From positions 1 to 39,035 of the forward strand of contig CAUPYH010000008.1 of the NCBI GenBank assembly GCA_963515595.1: 39,035 bases of DNA, given 5' to 3'. A program made the translations under genes and the position numbers. This stretch comes from Eikenella sp963515595 (GTDB lineage Bacteria; Pseudomonadota; Gammaproteobacteria; Burkholderiales; Neisseriaceae). The notes beneath the pieces were generated by a model. That model saw only the letters and a program-made list of their open reading frames with translations. It ran no database searches and was not told the DNA's origin. Shown piece after piece: positions 23,962-31,401 of this stretch; position 1 is the first letter of the stretch; every line of letters begins with the position of its first letter.

Positions 23962-24456
23962 TCAGCGGCAGTCGGTGAGCAGCTTGCGCATCAGGCGGCA
24001 TTCGATGCCGATTTCTTGGTTGAGCGGCAGCATGGCTTCGCCAAGGGGGCGGTAGCCGTTGAGCAGGTAAAACGGTTCGGAATTGAGCGAGGCGTAGAGC
24101 TTGAGCATGCCCAGCCCGTGTTGGTAGGCCAGCTCTTCGGCGCGGCCGAGCAGGGCGGTGCCGAGGCCTTGGCGCTGCACGAAGGGGTGTACATACAGGG
24201 CATCGAGCTGGGATTCTTGCAGATTAAGCTGGAAAAAGCCTTGGATGTGGTGCTTAAATTCGATTACCCACAAGAGCTTGCGTTCGTCTTCGAGAGTGTC
24301 GAGGTAGCTGTCGGGGCTGAGCAGGGCAAGCCAGGCTTGCAGCACGGCTTCGCTGTAGTTGCGGGCGCAGGTGTAGCGCACGGCGTATTGGTGGGCGTTG
24401 TAGATATGCTCGCAATCTTGGATGCGTGCCGGACGCAGGTGGGTAATCAGGCTCAT
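23962..24456 (-). CDS. GNAT family N-acetyltransferase
   Basis: 164 residues. Acetyl-CoA binding motif A is visible: LDALYVHPFVQRQGLGTALL, with RQGLGT at 95-100, followed by the helix AEELAYQHGL, then LYASLNSEPFYLLNGY, the usual C-terminal beta strand and loop. The N-terminus (LRPARIQDCEHIYNAHQ) also fits the fold. The acceptor cannot be predicted. It is transcribed towards the lipoproteins and starts near a divergent promoter region with a dyad at 24498-24530. Confidence 0.85.
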   Translation of the reverse strand: MSLITHLRPARIQDCEHIYNAHQYAVRYTCARNYSEAVLQAWLALLSPDSYLDTLEDERKLLWVIEFKHHIQGFFQLNLQESQLDALYVHPFVQRQGLGTALLGRAEELAYQHGLGMLKLYASLNSEPFYLLNGYRPLGEAMLPLNQEIGIECRLMRKLLTDCR

Positions 24457-24487
24457 AACGGGCGGGGGGTGCGGTGAAACTGGCGGA

Positions 24488-24543
24488 ATTATATAACTTG
24501 TCCAATCGAATAACCAATTGGCTTGGACAATCGGGGATATAAT
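24488..24543. promoter_or_regulatory. Divergent promoter region with an operator-like dyad
   Basis: TTGTCCAA (24498-24505) and TTGGACAA (24523-24530) form an 8-base inverted repeat, with the palindrome CCAATTGG (24514-24521) between them. A TATAAT lies on each side: minus strand at 24488-24493 (towards the acetyltransferase, with TTGGTT 18 bases upstream) and plus strand at 24538-24543 (towards the membrane protein). The layout suggests one regulator controlling both genes. The -35 matches are weak, so this is tentative. Confidence 0.4.
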
Positions 24544-24545
24544 TG

Positions 24546-24608
24546 GGGCTACCTGAAAGCAGGACTGCCACGCAGTTAAAACGGGTGTTGGCTGTTTTCA
24601 GGTAGCCT
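24546..24608. repeat. Uptake-sequence pair (one arm with a single mismatch)
   Basis: GGGCTACCTGAA (24546-24557, eleven of twelve) and an exact reverse word (24597-24608) face each other across 39 bases in the leader of the following membrane-protein gene. Confidence 0.5.
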
Positions 24609-24623
24609 GATCGGAGAAATACC

Positions 24624-25064
24624 ATGCGCAAACTGTTCCCTCATCTGATGGTACCCGCCGCAATAGCGGTGATCGTGGGCTCCGGCGGCGGGTTTGCCAA
24701 GCTCGACGGCTGGTTGTTTTGGCTGGCCTTTTCGCTGTCCTGCGGTTTGGTTTGGTATTTCGAATCCCGCCAATCCCGCCCGGCCAACGCCACAGAAACC
24801 TCGCTGGCCACGGCTTGGAAATGGCTGCGCCGCCTGCTGGCTTTCTCCTGCTCGCTGCTGTTGTTGGCCGCTGCGGCGGCGTCTGCACTGGGCTTTGTCG
24901 GCGGGAGCGTGTGGCAACGGGTGGGTTTTACCTTGTTTTCGTTGCTGATGGCGTTTAGTCTGGCGCATTTCAGCTGGTATGGCAAATTGGGAAAAAAAAC
25001 TCCACTGTACCAAGACCGCGAACACTACCGCGAGCAGAAAAAGCGTTACCATTGGCGCAAATAG
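24624..25064 (+). CDS. Membrane protein, hypothetical
   Basis: 146 residues with about four hydrophobic helices (near 9-24, 28-46, 68-90 and 97-115) and a charged cytoplasmic tail (LYQDREHYREQKKRYHWRK). I do not recognise the family. It starts 15 bases after an uptake word, and CGGAGA about eight bases upstream is an acceptable ribosome site. It is followed on the same strand by another small membrane protein and a drug exporter, with one uptake word between. Confidence 0.6.
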   Translation: MRKLFPHLMVPAAIAVIVGSGGGFAKLDGWLFWLAFSLSCGLVWYFESRQSRPANATETSLATAWKWLRRLLAFSCSLLLLAAAAASALGFVGGSVWQRVGFTLFSLLMAFSLAHFSWYGKLGKKTPLYQDREHYREQKKRYHWRK

Positions 25065-25133
25065 GCGGCCGGGCTGCCTATTCTTTTTCAGGTAGCCTTT
25101 AAGCCCCCACACCCCCCATCAAAAGGAATCCTT

Positions 25134-25406
25134 ATGCCCTCTCATCTGAAAAGCTGGCTGGCCGTGTGCCTGCTGCCGCTGTTGCTGGCCTTGTGGTTTG
25201 CACTGAATCCGGCGCACGATGCCACGGGCTATTTGCTGCACGGGGTGGTGATGTGCTGCGCCTGTGTGTTTTTACTAAAATATGTGCTGTTTGCATTGGT
25301 GTCGGCGCATTTGCGCCAAGATGCGGCGGCTAAGCGGCGCGCCTTGCTGCAATTATTGCCGTTGGTCGCATTCGGCGGCTATGTGGCCTATTATTTTATC
25401 CGCTGA
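25134..25406 (+). CDS. Small membrane protein, hypothetical
   Basis: 90 residues with three hydrophobic helices (about 8-25, 32-56 and 71-88) separated by a short basic loop (LRQDAAAKRR). AAGGAATCC precedes the ATG at good spacing. The stop codon is 31 bases before the start of the Bcr/CflA exporter, so the two could be co-transcribed. No family recognised. Confidence 0.6.
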   Translation: MPSHLKSWLAVCLLPLLLALWFALNPAHDATGYLLHGVVMCCACVFLLKYVLFALVSAHLRQDAAAKRRALLQLLPLVAFGGYVAYYFIR

Positions 25407-25437
25407 TTTTTCTTAATTTTTTATTGCGTTAACCCTG

Positions 25438-26661
25438 ATGAACTCTTCTGCTCATTCCCGCCTTTCCGACACACAAATGGCGCTGCTTTTGGCCGCAATG
25501 GCGGCGGTGATGCCGTTTTCGATTGATACCTACCTGCCTGCCGTGCCGGCGATGGCGACCAGCTTGGGCGTGGGCGAAACCGATATTCAGCAAAGCCTGA
25601 GTATTTTTCTGGTGGGGCAATCGGTGGGCGTGCTGCTGGGCGGGGTGTTTTCCGATTTTAAAGGGCGGCGGCCGGTGGTGCTGGCCGGGTTGGGGGTGTA
25701 CCTTGTGGCCAGCTTGGGGCTGATTTTGCTGCAAACCCTGCCGCAGCTGATGCTGCTGCGTATGTTGCAGGCTTTTGGCGCGGGCATGGTGGCGGTGAGC
25801 GGCGGGGCGATTGTGCGCGACCACTACGAAGGCCGCCGCGCGGCACAGATGTTTGCGCTGATCGGGGTGATTATGATGGCGGCGCCGATTTTGGCGCCGA
25901 TGGTGGGCTGGCTGATGCAGATAATCGGCGGCTGGCGCGCGGTGTTCGGCTTTTTGCTGGGCTATGCCGCGCTGGTGTGGCTGCTGCAATGGCGTTTCTT
26001 GCCGGCCAACCGCCCCGCCGCCAAGCCGGCGGGTTCACCGCTCTCGATTATTTTCACGGGCTACCGCAGCGTGTTTGGCAAGCCGCAATCGCTTGGTTTT
26101 CTGTTTTTCCAATCGTTCAGCTTTTCTTCTATGTTTGTGTTCCTCACCGAATCGCCTTCGGTGTATATGAAATTCTACGGCCTGAGTAACGGCTTCTACA
26201 CCCTGCTGTTCGGCCTCAATATCGTGACCATGGTTTTCTTCAACCGCATCACCGCCTGGCGGCTGAAAAGCGGCAGCGAGCCGGCCAATATCCTGCTTAT
26301 CGGCATCGCCGTGCAGTTTTGCGCCAACTTCCTGCTGATGCTGCTTTCCCAAGCCGCCGAGATGCCGCCCTTGTGGCTGTTTGCGCCTTTGGTGATGGTG
26401 TCGGTGGGCACGCAGGGGCTGGTGGTAGCCAACACCCAGGCCTGCTTCATGAGCTATTTCAAAGCCGAAGGCGGCAGCGCCAACGGCGTGCTGATTTCCA
26501 GCCAAGTGCTGATTGGCGCCGCCGTGGGCTTCCTCACCACCCAGCTGCACGATGGCAGCGCGCGCATCATGCCGGCTATGATGCTGGCCTCCACCCTGTG
26601 CGGCATCACGCTGCTGTTTGCCCTGTCGCGGCACGTGTGGCTGGACAAAGCCCGGCAGTAA
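25438..26661 (+). CDS. Bcr/CflA family drug resistance transporter (MFS)
   Basis: Proton-coupled multidrug exporter of the inner membrane (major facilitator superfamily, DHA1 type). 407 residues with twelve predicted helices. The N-terminal helix carries SIDTYLPAVPAMA, typical of Bcr/CflA. The loop between helices 2 and 3 has the MFS motif GGVFSDFKGRRPVV (68-81), and VRDHYEGRRAAQMFALIG lies after helix 4. In characterised relatives the substrates include bicyclomycin, chloramphenicol and sulfonamides; the substrate here is unknown. No clear Shine-Dalgarno sequence precedes the ATG, so an internal start such as Met14 remains possible. Confidence 0.88.
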   Translation: MNSSAHSRLSDTQMALLLAAMAAVMPFSIDTYLPAVPAMATSLGVGETDIQQSLSIFLVGQSVGVLLGGVFSDFKGRRPVVLAGLGVYLVASLGLILLQTLPQLMLLRMLQAFGAGMVAVSGGAIVRDHYEGRRAAQMFALIGVIMMAAPILAPMVGWLMQIIGGWRAVFGFLLGYAALVWLLQWRFLPANRPAAKPAGSPLSIIFTGYRSVFGKPQSLGFLFFQSFSFSSMFVFLTESPSVYMKFYGLSNGFYTLLFGLNIVTMVFFNRITAWRLKSGSEPANILLIGIAVQFCANFLLMLLSQAAEMPPLWLFAPLVMVSVGTQGLVVANTQACFMSYFKAEGGSANGVLISSQVLIGAAVGFLTTQLHDGSARIMPAMMLASTLCGITLLFALSRHVWLDKARQ

Positions 26662-26667
26662 GCGGAA

Positions 26668-26706
26668 AGGCTACCTGAAAGCCGACATCCTCTTTTCAGG
26701 TAGCCT
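26668..26706 (+). terminator. Uptake-sequence pair after the exporter gene
   Basis: Exact words at 26668-26679 and 26695-26706, spaced 15 bases, seven bases after the exporter stop codon. A third exact word follows at 26721-26732, close to the next start codon. Confidence 0.65.
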
Positions 26707-26754
26707 GTTCTCCCTGCAGCAGGCTACCTGAAACCCATCTTAGAAAGGCATAAC

Positions 26755-27363
26755 ATGAGCAAAAACAAAGGCAAACACCAAGGCAAACTCGACACCCTCT
26801 GCCAACTCCCGCCCGACATCCCCGCCATTAAAGCCTACCTCAAAGAGCTTAACGCTCAAGCCCAGCATGTGGCCGCCAACAGCAACGATTATCCCAAGCA
26901 AACCATCAGCGCCGACGTGTGGCGGGATGGCTACCAAATCGTGAACACCGCCCGCGCCCTGGCCGAATGGCTCGAGCAGCAAAGGCTCTACGAGCTTTTG
27001 CCGCAAGCCATTGAATGCTGGGGCACCGCCGCCTTCGCCGTGGTTTCCCACTACCGCGCCGAAATCGGCCCCTTCATGCACGCCGCGATGCGGCTGCAAA
27101 AACGGCGCGGCAACAGCCAAGCCGTACAGGAAATGTGCCGCGCCATACTGGGCGATTTCACCCTCCTGCTGGAGGGCGCCGAAGACCTGCTCGCCGACGG
27201 CTGCACCGACCCGGCCGACTATCAGGAATACAGCGAACTGACCGCCATCTCCTACCTCGACCTCGCCGCCCGCCTCCTCGCCGAACACGGCGACAGCGAA
27301 GCCCAAACCATCCGCCAACGCCTCAAACGCCTGCCGCAATATTGGGCAACCCTGAAGCTGTAA
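26755..27363 (+). CDS. Hypothetical helical protein, 202 residues
   Basis: I do not recognise this protein. It is soluble, with a basic N-terminus (MSKNKGKHQGK) and then mostly helical content (IPAIKAYLKELNAQ, ARALAEWLEQQRLYELLPQA, MRLQKRRGNSQAVQEMCRAIL, SEAQTIRQRLKRL). No signal peptide, membrane segment or catalytic motif stands out. GAAAGG lies about nine bases before the ATG. It is flanked by uptake-sequence pairs on both sides, so it is probably transcribed alone. Confidence 0.6.
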   Translation: MSKNKGKHQGKLDTLCQLPPDIPAIKAYLKELNAQAQHVAANSNDYPKQTISADVWRDGYQIVNTARALAEWLEQQRLYELLPQAIECWGTAAFAVVSHYRAEIGPFMHAAMRLQKRRGNSQAVQEMCRAILGDFTLLLEGAEDLLADGCTDPADYQEYSELTAISYLDLAARLLAEHGDSEAQTIRQRLKRLPQYWATLKL

Positions 27364-27375
27364 TTTCATGTTTAA

Positions 27376-27476
27376 AGGCTACCTGAAAAATACTGACTGC
27401 TTTGGGGGCTAAAAGCAGCTGTAAAACGGCAGCAATATCCGCCCTGTTGCCTATTTATTCCGTTTTCAGGTAGCCT
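27376..27476. repeat. Widely spaced uptake-sequence pair
   Basis: Exact words at 27376-27387 and 27465-27476 face each other across 77 bases. This forms the gap between the helical protein and the SUKH gene. The loop is too long for a good terminator. Confidence 0.5.
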
Positions 27477-27510
27477 CCTCCTTCTTACCGCCACTACTAA
27501 GGAAGCTGCC

Positions 27511-27957
27511 ATGTCTCAAGCCTTTCTCGACCAACTCGAAGACCTTATCCGCGCCGAATACGCCGAACAAGACGGTCTGGCGGAAGAATCCCTCTCAGGT
27601 GATCCTGTATCCGAAGCCGAAATTACTGCCGCTGAACAAGAGCTCGGCACACCCTTCCCCTGTCTGTATCGCGCCCTGCTGTTGCGTTTCGGTGCAAACT
27701 GCTATCTGGGCATAGAAATCGACAATTTGGCGCAGGTGGTGGAAAACACCAAATGGGTGCGCCGCCATTTTGCCCGACACGAAACCCTGCCCGCCGGACT
27801 GCTGCAACAGGGCATCGCCTTCGCGGGCGACGGCAGCGGTAACTACTTCATGCTGCACGAAGGCGCGGTATGGCTGCCTGACCACGACAGCGGCGAATGC
27901 ACACGAGAAGCCGAAAGCCTCGAAACCTTCCTGCTGTATGCCAACGGCGCGGATTAG
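27511..27957 (+). CDS. SMI1/KNR4 (SUKH) family protein
   Basis: 148 residues. The SUKH signature is visible: VSEAEITAAEQELGTPFPCLYRALLLRFGA (about 33-62), the usual 'E..I..AE..LG..LP..Y...L...G' pattern. Later come GIAFAGDGSGNYFML, the conserved glycine-rich strand, and a C-terminal helix (AESLETFLLYANG). Many bacterial SUKH proteins are immunity proteins for polymorphic toxins; others have no known partner. No toxin gene is adjacent, so it may be an orphan. AAGGAAGC before the ATG is a good ribosome site. Confidence 0.82.
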   Translation: MSQAFLDQLEDLIRAEYAEQDGLAEESLSGDPVSEAEITAAEQELGTPFPCLYRALLLRFGANCYLGIEIDNLAQVVENTKWVRRHFARHETLPAGLLQQGIAFAGDGSGNYFMLHEGAVWLPDHDSGECTREAESLETFLLYANGAD

Positions 27958-27964
27958 GCAGCAA

Positions 27965-27998
27965 AAAAGGCTACCTGAAATTTTTCAGGTAGCCTTTG
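27965..27998. terminator. Bidirectional uptake-sequence terminator
   Basis: Exact words at 27968-27979 and 27984-27995 with a four-base spacer, flanked by AAAA and TTT. It lies between the convergent SUKH and tannase genes and can serve both. Confidence 0.8.
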
Positions 27999-28008
27999 TT
28001 CATGCCCA

Positions 28009-29598
28009 TCAGCGGCACACAAAGCTTTCGGCTTTATTGGCATCGCCGCCGGTATAGGTGGCGACTTTCGGATAGGCGCAAACCGGCATTTGTTTGTTCG
28101 GGAAGGTTTGGCCTTGGGCAATCATGCGCTCGGGCGCTTGGTTTTTGCCGTGCCAGTTTTCCAAAAGTGTGAGCGGGTCTACATCATTGAAGGCTTGGCC
28201 GCCGCCGCAGTGGTTCATGCCGGGTATCATAAACAGGCGGCTGAAGCTTTGGGCGTTTGGCGTGTCGGCGTTCATTTGGCGGAACCATGCCACTTGGTCT
28301 TTGGCGGAAAATACGGGGTCGGACACGCCGGTGAGCACAATCAGTTTGCCGCCGCGTGCGCGGAAGCTGCTCAAATCGGTGGACACCGCATCGTTAATTG
28401 CGCCGGTTTGGTAGGTTTTGGGCGTGTCGCGGTCGAAATCAAATTTGTCCAAATCAAAGTTTGGCACGGCGGGGGTCATGAAATACCAAGTGAGCGAGCC
28501 AGCGCCGAGCGTTACGCCGCGCGAATCGGGCTTGGCCGTTTGCGAACTGCCAAGCTTCCATGCGCGCCAGTCGGGCTGGTTCAGGCCGGAATCGTAATAC
28601 CAGCCGCTGTAAATCTGGTTGCCTTTGCTGTCGCGCGCGCCGTCCATCACGGCTTTGAGGGCGGCGGTTTTGGCGGGGGAGAGGCCTGCGTGTTCGGCTT
28701 TGAAATCGCAGCTTTCCCATGCGTTAATCACGCCGTCTTTCAGGCCGTCGCGCGCGTCGCAACGGTTTTTCACGGCTTCGCTCACTTTGTCCAAATCGGC
28801 TTGGGTCAGGGCGTTGGCCAAGATTGTGTTGCCCTGTGCGTCTTTGGGGGCGGCTTTCATGAACTGTTGGTAATCCCACTGCTGGGCAACGGCGGCGCGT
28901 GACAGGCGGAAGCCGGGGTTGGCGGCAATTACACCGTCAAATTCCAGTGGATAACGCTGGGCTGCAATCATTGCTTCGCGTCCGCCGTTGGAACAGCCCA
29001 TGAAATAACTGTGTTGCGGCGCGGCAGCATACATTTTCTGAATCAACTGCTTGGCGACGGCGGTTACTTTACCTGTGGACTGGTAAGCGAAGTCTAAACG
29101 CGCCTGCTGGTCTGCGCCGAAATCGGGCGTGGGCGTAGGATGGCCGCCGTCCATGCTGACCACGGCATAACCGCGCATCAGTGCCGGCGTGGCGGTAGAG
29201 GGACGTACGGGAATGCTGCCGACGGCAGGTGCGACAAAGCCGTCCACCCCGCCGCCGCCTTGGAACAGGAAGCTGCCGTTCCAGTTTTCAGGCAGCCTCA
29301 GCTGGAATTTCGTGCCGTAATGTTTGCCGTCCGCACCCGTGCGTGCGCCGATTTCGCCTTCCACCACGCAATGCGGTTTTGCCTGCAAAGCGGTGGCAGA
29401 CCCGCCGGTGAGGGAAGACATTTTGTCAGCAGCAATTTCGCCGTCCGACCATTCGGCTTTAGTGATGGTGGTTTCGGCGATTGGGGCGTTTTTCAGAGCA
29501 AGGCACTGCTGCTGAGCAGTTAGGGCTGGCGCAGCGTGAACGTGGGCGGAAACGCCGGCCAGAAACAATAGCGCAGCGATGGGAGAAAGTTTATTCAT
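28009..29598 (-). CDS. Tannase/feruloyl esterase family hydrolase
   Basis: 529 residues with a signal peptide (cut after AHVHA, about residue 22), so it is exported. The family's serine hydrolase triad and its CS-D-HC disulphide motif are complete: Cys202-Ser203 in FMGCSNGGREAM, Asp427 in TGVSDPVFSAKD and His463-Cys464 in IPGMNHCGGG. The lid has the calcium-binding motif CDARDGLKDGVI (280-291). Such enzymes cleave esters of gallic, ferulic or related acids; the substrate for an oral bacterium is not obvious. Within the gene the word AGGCTGCCTGAA (29287-29298), a non-Eikenella uptake dialect, encodes RLPE. GGAG precedes the ATG. Confidence 0.9.
   Translation of the reverse strand: MNKLSPIAALLFLAGVSAHVHAAPALTAQQQCLALKNAPIAETTITKAEWSDGEIAADKMSSLTGGSATALQAKPHCVVEGEIGARTGADGKHYGTKFQLRLPENWNGSFLFQGGGGVDGFVAPAVGSIPVRPSTATPALMRGYAVVSMDGGHPTPTPDFGADQQARLDFAYQSTGKVTAVAKQLIQKMYAAAPQHSYFMGCSNGGREAMIAAQRYPLEFDGVIAANPGFRLSRAAVAQQWDYQQFMKAAPKDAQGNTILANALTQADLDKVSEAVKNRCDARDGLKDGVINAWESCDFKAEHAGLSPAKTAALKAVMDGARDSKGNQIYSGWYYDSGLNQPDWRAWKLGSSQTAKPDSRGVTLGAGSLTWYFMTPAVPNFDLDKFDFDRDTPKTYQTGAINDAVSTDLSSFRARGGKLIVLTGVSDPVFSAKDQVAWFRQMNADTPNAQSFSRLFMIPGMNHCGGGQAFNDVDPLTLLENWHGKNQAPERMIAQGQTFPNKQMPVCAYPKVATYTGGDANKAESFVCR
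29287..29298 (-). repeat. Uptake sequence of a different dialect
   Basis: AGGCTGCCTGAA differs from the Eikenella word at one base and, as I recall the published dialects, equals the AG-simDUS form (Simonsiella group). It is inside the tannase gene; this gene has no exact Eikenella word. Confidence 0.65.
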
Positions 29599-29666
29599 AG
29601 CGTGGCTCCGTTTTGCTGGTTGGAAAAGGTGGATTATATACTTACTTACAATAGATTACAGGGCAG

Positions 29667-29709
29667 TGGCTACCTGAAAGCAGCCCGTTATTCAACTTTC
29701 AGGTAGCCT
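29667..29709 (-). terminator. Uptake-sequence hairpin that overlaps the lysR stop codon
   Basis: TGGCTACCTGAA (29667-29678, one mismatch) and an exact word (29698-29709) face each other. The exact word contains the TGA stop codon of the lysR gene (29699-29701), so the last coding bases form one arm of the hairpin. Confidence 0.65.
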
Positions 29710-30592
29710 GTTCGTTCGCGGCCTTCTCCACCATAAAATCGATAAAACTCCGCACTTTCGCGCTCAAGAGTTTGCGTTGGGTGTACACGGCGTAGAACGG
29801 CACGGGCGCTGTGCGGTAGTCGGGCAGCAGGCGGCGCAGGCGGCCGGTTTGCAGGTTGGCACGCAGCAGCCATTCGGGCAGGTAGCCTATGCCGGCACCG
29901 GCGCACACCAGCTGGTAGAGCATTTGGGTGTTGTTGCTGTGTATGGCGGCTTGCAGGTGAACGGCGTGCTTTTCACCACGGCCTTGCAGGGTGAGGCCGG
30001 ATACGTCGGTGTAGCTGGGTAGGATGGCTTGGTGTTGTGCCAAATCCTGCGGGGCGGCGGGCGTGCCGTGTTCGGCCAAATAGGCGGGCGCGGCCACCAA
30101 ATGGAAGTCGATTTCGGCCAGGGCGCGGGCAATCAGGTTTTCGGCCGGCTGCTTGGAGAGGCGCAGCGCCACGTCTTCGCCGTCGCCGTCGAGGTTGACG
30201 CTGTGGTTGGTGAGCGTGAGGTGCAGCGACACATCGGGGTAGCGGCGGCGGTATTCGGTAATCCAAGCGGCGAATACGGGGTTGGCAAACCACACGGGGA
30301 TGCTCACGCGCAACCGGCCCTGCACCCGGGCGGTGCTGCCTGCGGCACGGGCGGCGGCCTGGTCGAGGATGTCGAGCGCGGAGAGGCAGTCGCGGTAGTA
30401 GGCTTCGCCCTGTTCGGTGAGGCTGAGGCGGCGGTTGTTGCGGTAGAGCAGGCGGGCATTCACGCTTTTTTCCAGGTGTGCCACATGTTTGCTGGCCATG
30501 GGCACGGAGATATCCAGCTGCTCGGCGGCGCGGGTGAAGCTGCCGCTGTGCACCACTTGGCAGAACACTTTCATGCTTAATAAAGTATCCAT
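29699..30592 (-). CDS. LysR family transcriptional regulator
   Basis: 297 residues. The N-terminal winged helix-turn-helix reads MKVFCQVVHSGSFTRAAEQLDISVPMASKHVAHLEK, with RLLYRNNRRLSLTEQGEAYY as the wing. The C-terminal inducer-binding domain has the usual two-lobe pattern (GRLRVSIPVWFAN, GAGIGYLPEWL). It is closest in style to the CrgA/DsdC-like group common in Neisseria. It is divergent from doxX with 119 bases between, the classic layout for a LysR regulator and its target. The protein ends in ATGA within an uptake word. Confidence 0.9.
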   Translation of the reverse strand: MDTLLSMKVFCQVVHSGSFTRAAEQLDISVPMASKHVAHLEKSVNARLLYRNNRRLSLTEQGEAYYRDCLSALDILDQAAARAAGSTARVQGRLRVSIPVWFANPVFAAWITEYRRRYPDVSLHLTLTNHSVNLDGDGEDVALRLSKQPAENLIARALAEIDFHLVAAPAYLAEHGTPAAPQDLAQHQAILPSYTDVSGLTLQGRGEKHAVHLQAAIHSNNTQMLYQLVCAGAGIGYLPEWLLRANLQTGRLRRLLPDYRTAPVPFYAVYTQRKLLSAKVRSFIDFMVEKAANEQAT

Positions 30593-30628
30593 AATTTCTC
30601 TTGGGGAAAAACTGTATTGTTGGATTGG

Positions 30629-30660
30629 CTATGTTTTCGCTATAGGGAAATGATTATACT
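30629..30660 (+). promoter_or_regulatory. Dyad and -10 element between lysR and doxX
   Basis: CTAT-N9-ATAG (30629-30645) is a dyad of the kind LysR proteins bind, although the spacing is not the canonical T-N11-A. TATACT at 30655-30660 could be the doxX -10 element; its -35 region overlaps the dyad and is weak, as expected for an activated promoter. Inferred from position. Confidence 0.4.
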
Positions 30661-30711
30661 GCACAGGTACTTCCAATTTACATTGTTTCACGCATCAAGA
30701 GGAAAAAAATC

Positions 30712-31125
30712 ATGAATACACATTGGGAAAACTGCCGCAGCATGGTGTTGTCTGTATTGCGTATAGCGGCGGGCTATATGTTTATGCTGCACGGTTCGGC
30801 CAAGCTGCTCGGCCTGCCGCACGTGGAAATGTTTGACGGCTTGCAGCTCTTCTCGCTCTACGGCGTGGCCGGTATGCTGGAGCTGGGCGGCGGCCTGTTG
30901 GTGTTGCTCGGTTTGTTCACCCGCCCGACAGCATTTATCCTTTCCGGCCAGATGGCGGTGGCTTATTTCATCGGCCACGTTTCGGGCAAAGGCCATGCGC
31001 TGATTCCGTTTATGAACGGCGGCGAAGCGGCCGCACTGTTTAGCTTTGTGTTCCTGTATCTGGCGGCGGCTGGCGGCGGCAAATGGTCGCTGGATGCGCT
31101 GCTGTGCAAGAAGCGGCAGCGGTAA
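30712..31125 (+). CDS. DoxX family membrane protein
   Basis: 137 residues with four membrane helices. The DoxX pattern is visible: LRIAAGYMFMLHGSAKLLGLP, VAGMLELGGGLLVLLGLFTRPTAFIL, and the polar stretch YFIGHVSGKGHALIPFMNGGEAA. Members are small inner-membrane proteins linked to redox or thiol stress in some bacteria; most are uncharacterised. AGAGGAAAAA precedes the ATG. The divergent LysR gene is the likely regulator. The 3' end overlaps, antisense, a chimeric open frame that starts in the trmA-like fragment. Confidence 0.88.
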   Translation: MNTHWENCRSMVLSVLRIAAGYMFMLHGSAKLLGLPHVEMFDGLQLFSLYGVAGMLELGGGLLVLLGLFTRPTAFILSGQMAVAYFIGHVSGKGHALIPFMNGGEAAALFSFVFLYLAAAGGGKWSLDALLCKKRQR

Positions 31126-31148
31126 TGTTGCGCTTCGCAGAAATGCGT

Positions 31149-31265
31149 TTCAGGTAGCCTGCTTTTTGTTGCAGCTGGGCGGTGTATTCGGGGCTGGGTT
31201 GGGTCATGGGAGTGTGAAGATTAGAAAAGATGGGAATTATAGCGGGAAAGATTAGGCTACCTGAA
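31149..31265 (-). pseudogene. trmA: Duplicated 5' fragment of trmA, bounded by uptake sequences
   Basis: A 117-base segment aligns without gaps to 17530-17646, the trmA start region. It includes the ATG (31205-31207), the first codons (MTQPSPEYTAQLQQKAGYLK) and about 58 bases of leader. Both copies begin and end exactly at an uptake word (31149-31160 and 31254-31265). They differ at roughly a tenth of positions. Beyond the inner uptake word similarity stops, and the frame continues antisense into doxX as a chimeric 55-codon frame (31040-31207) that is unlikely to encode a useful protein. Confidence 0.85.
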
Positions 31266-31401
31266 GGCTAGCCTCCAAGCAACCCTATTGATTTCAGGCA
31301 AGATTTAACGTTGCAACAGATAGTTACATAACTTAATCTTACAGATATTTCTGACATAGAAAGCACTAGCATCGTTTGGCAGTATTTTTATCTGCACATC
31401 A

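Noticed and set aside
24576..25112. A 178-codon minus-strand open frame
   Set aside because: It starts and ends inside uptake words and is antisense to a membrane-protein gene with a proper ribosome site; its composition is Gln/Arg-rich shadow coding.
30684..30700. TGTTTCACG resembling a parS half-site for ParB
   Set aside because: The second half of the 16-base palindrome is absent (CATCAAG follows), so it is not a parS site. No other candidate was found.
31040..31207. Chimeric 55-codon frame starting in the trmA fragment considered as a new gene
   Set aside because: After the first 20 codons it only reads antisense doxX sequence; it is better explained as a by-product of the duplication.
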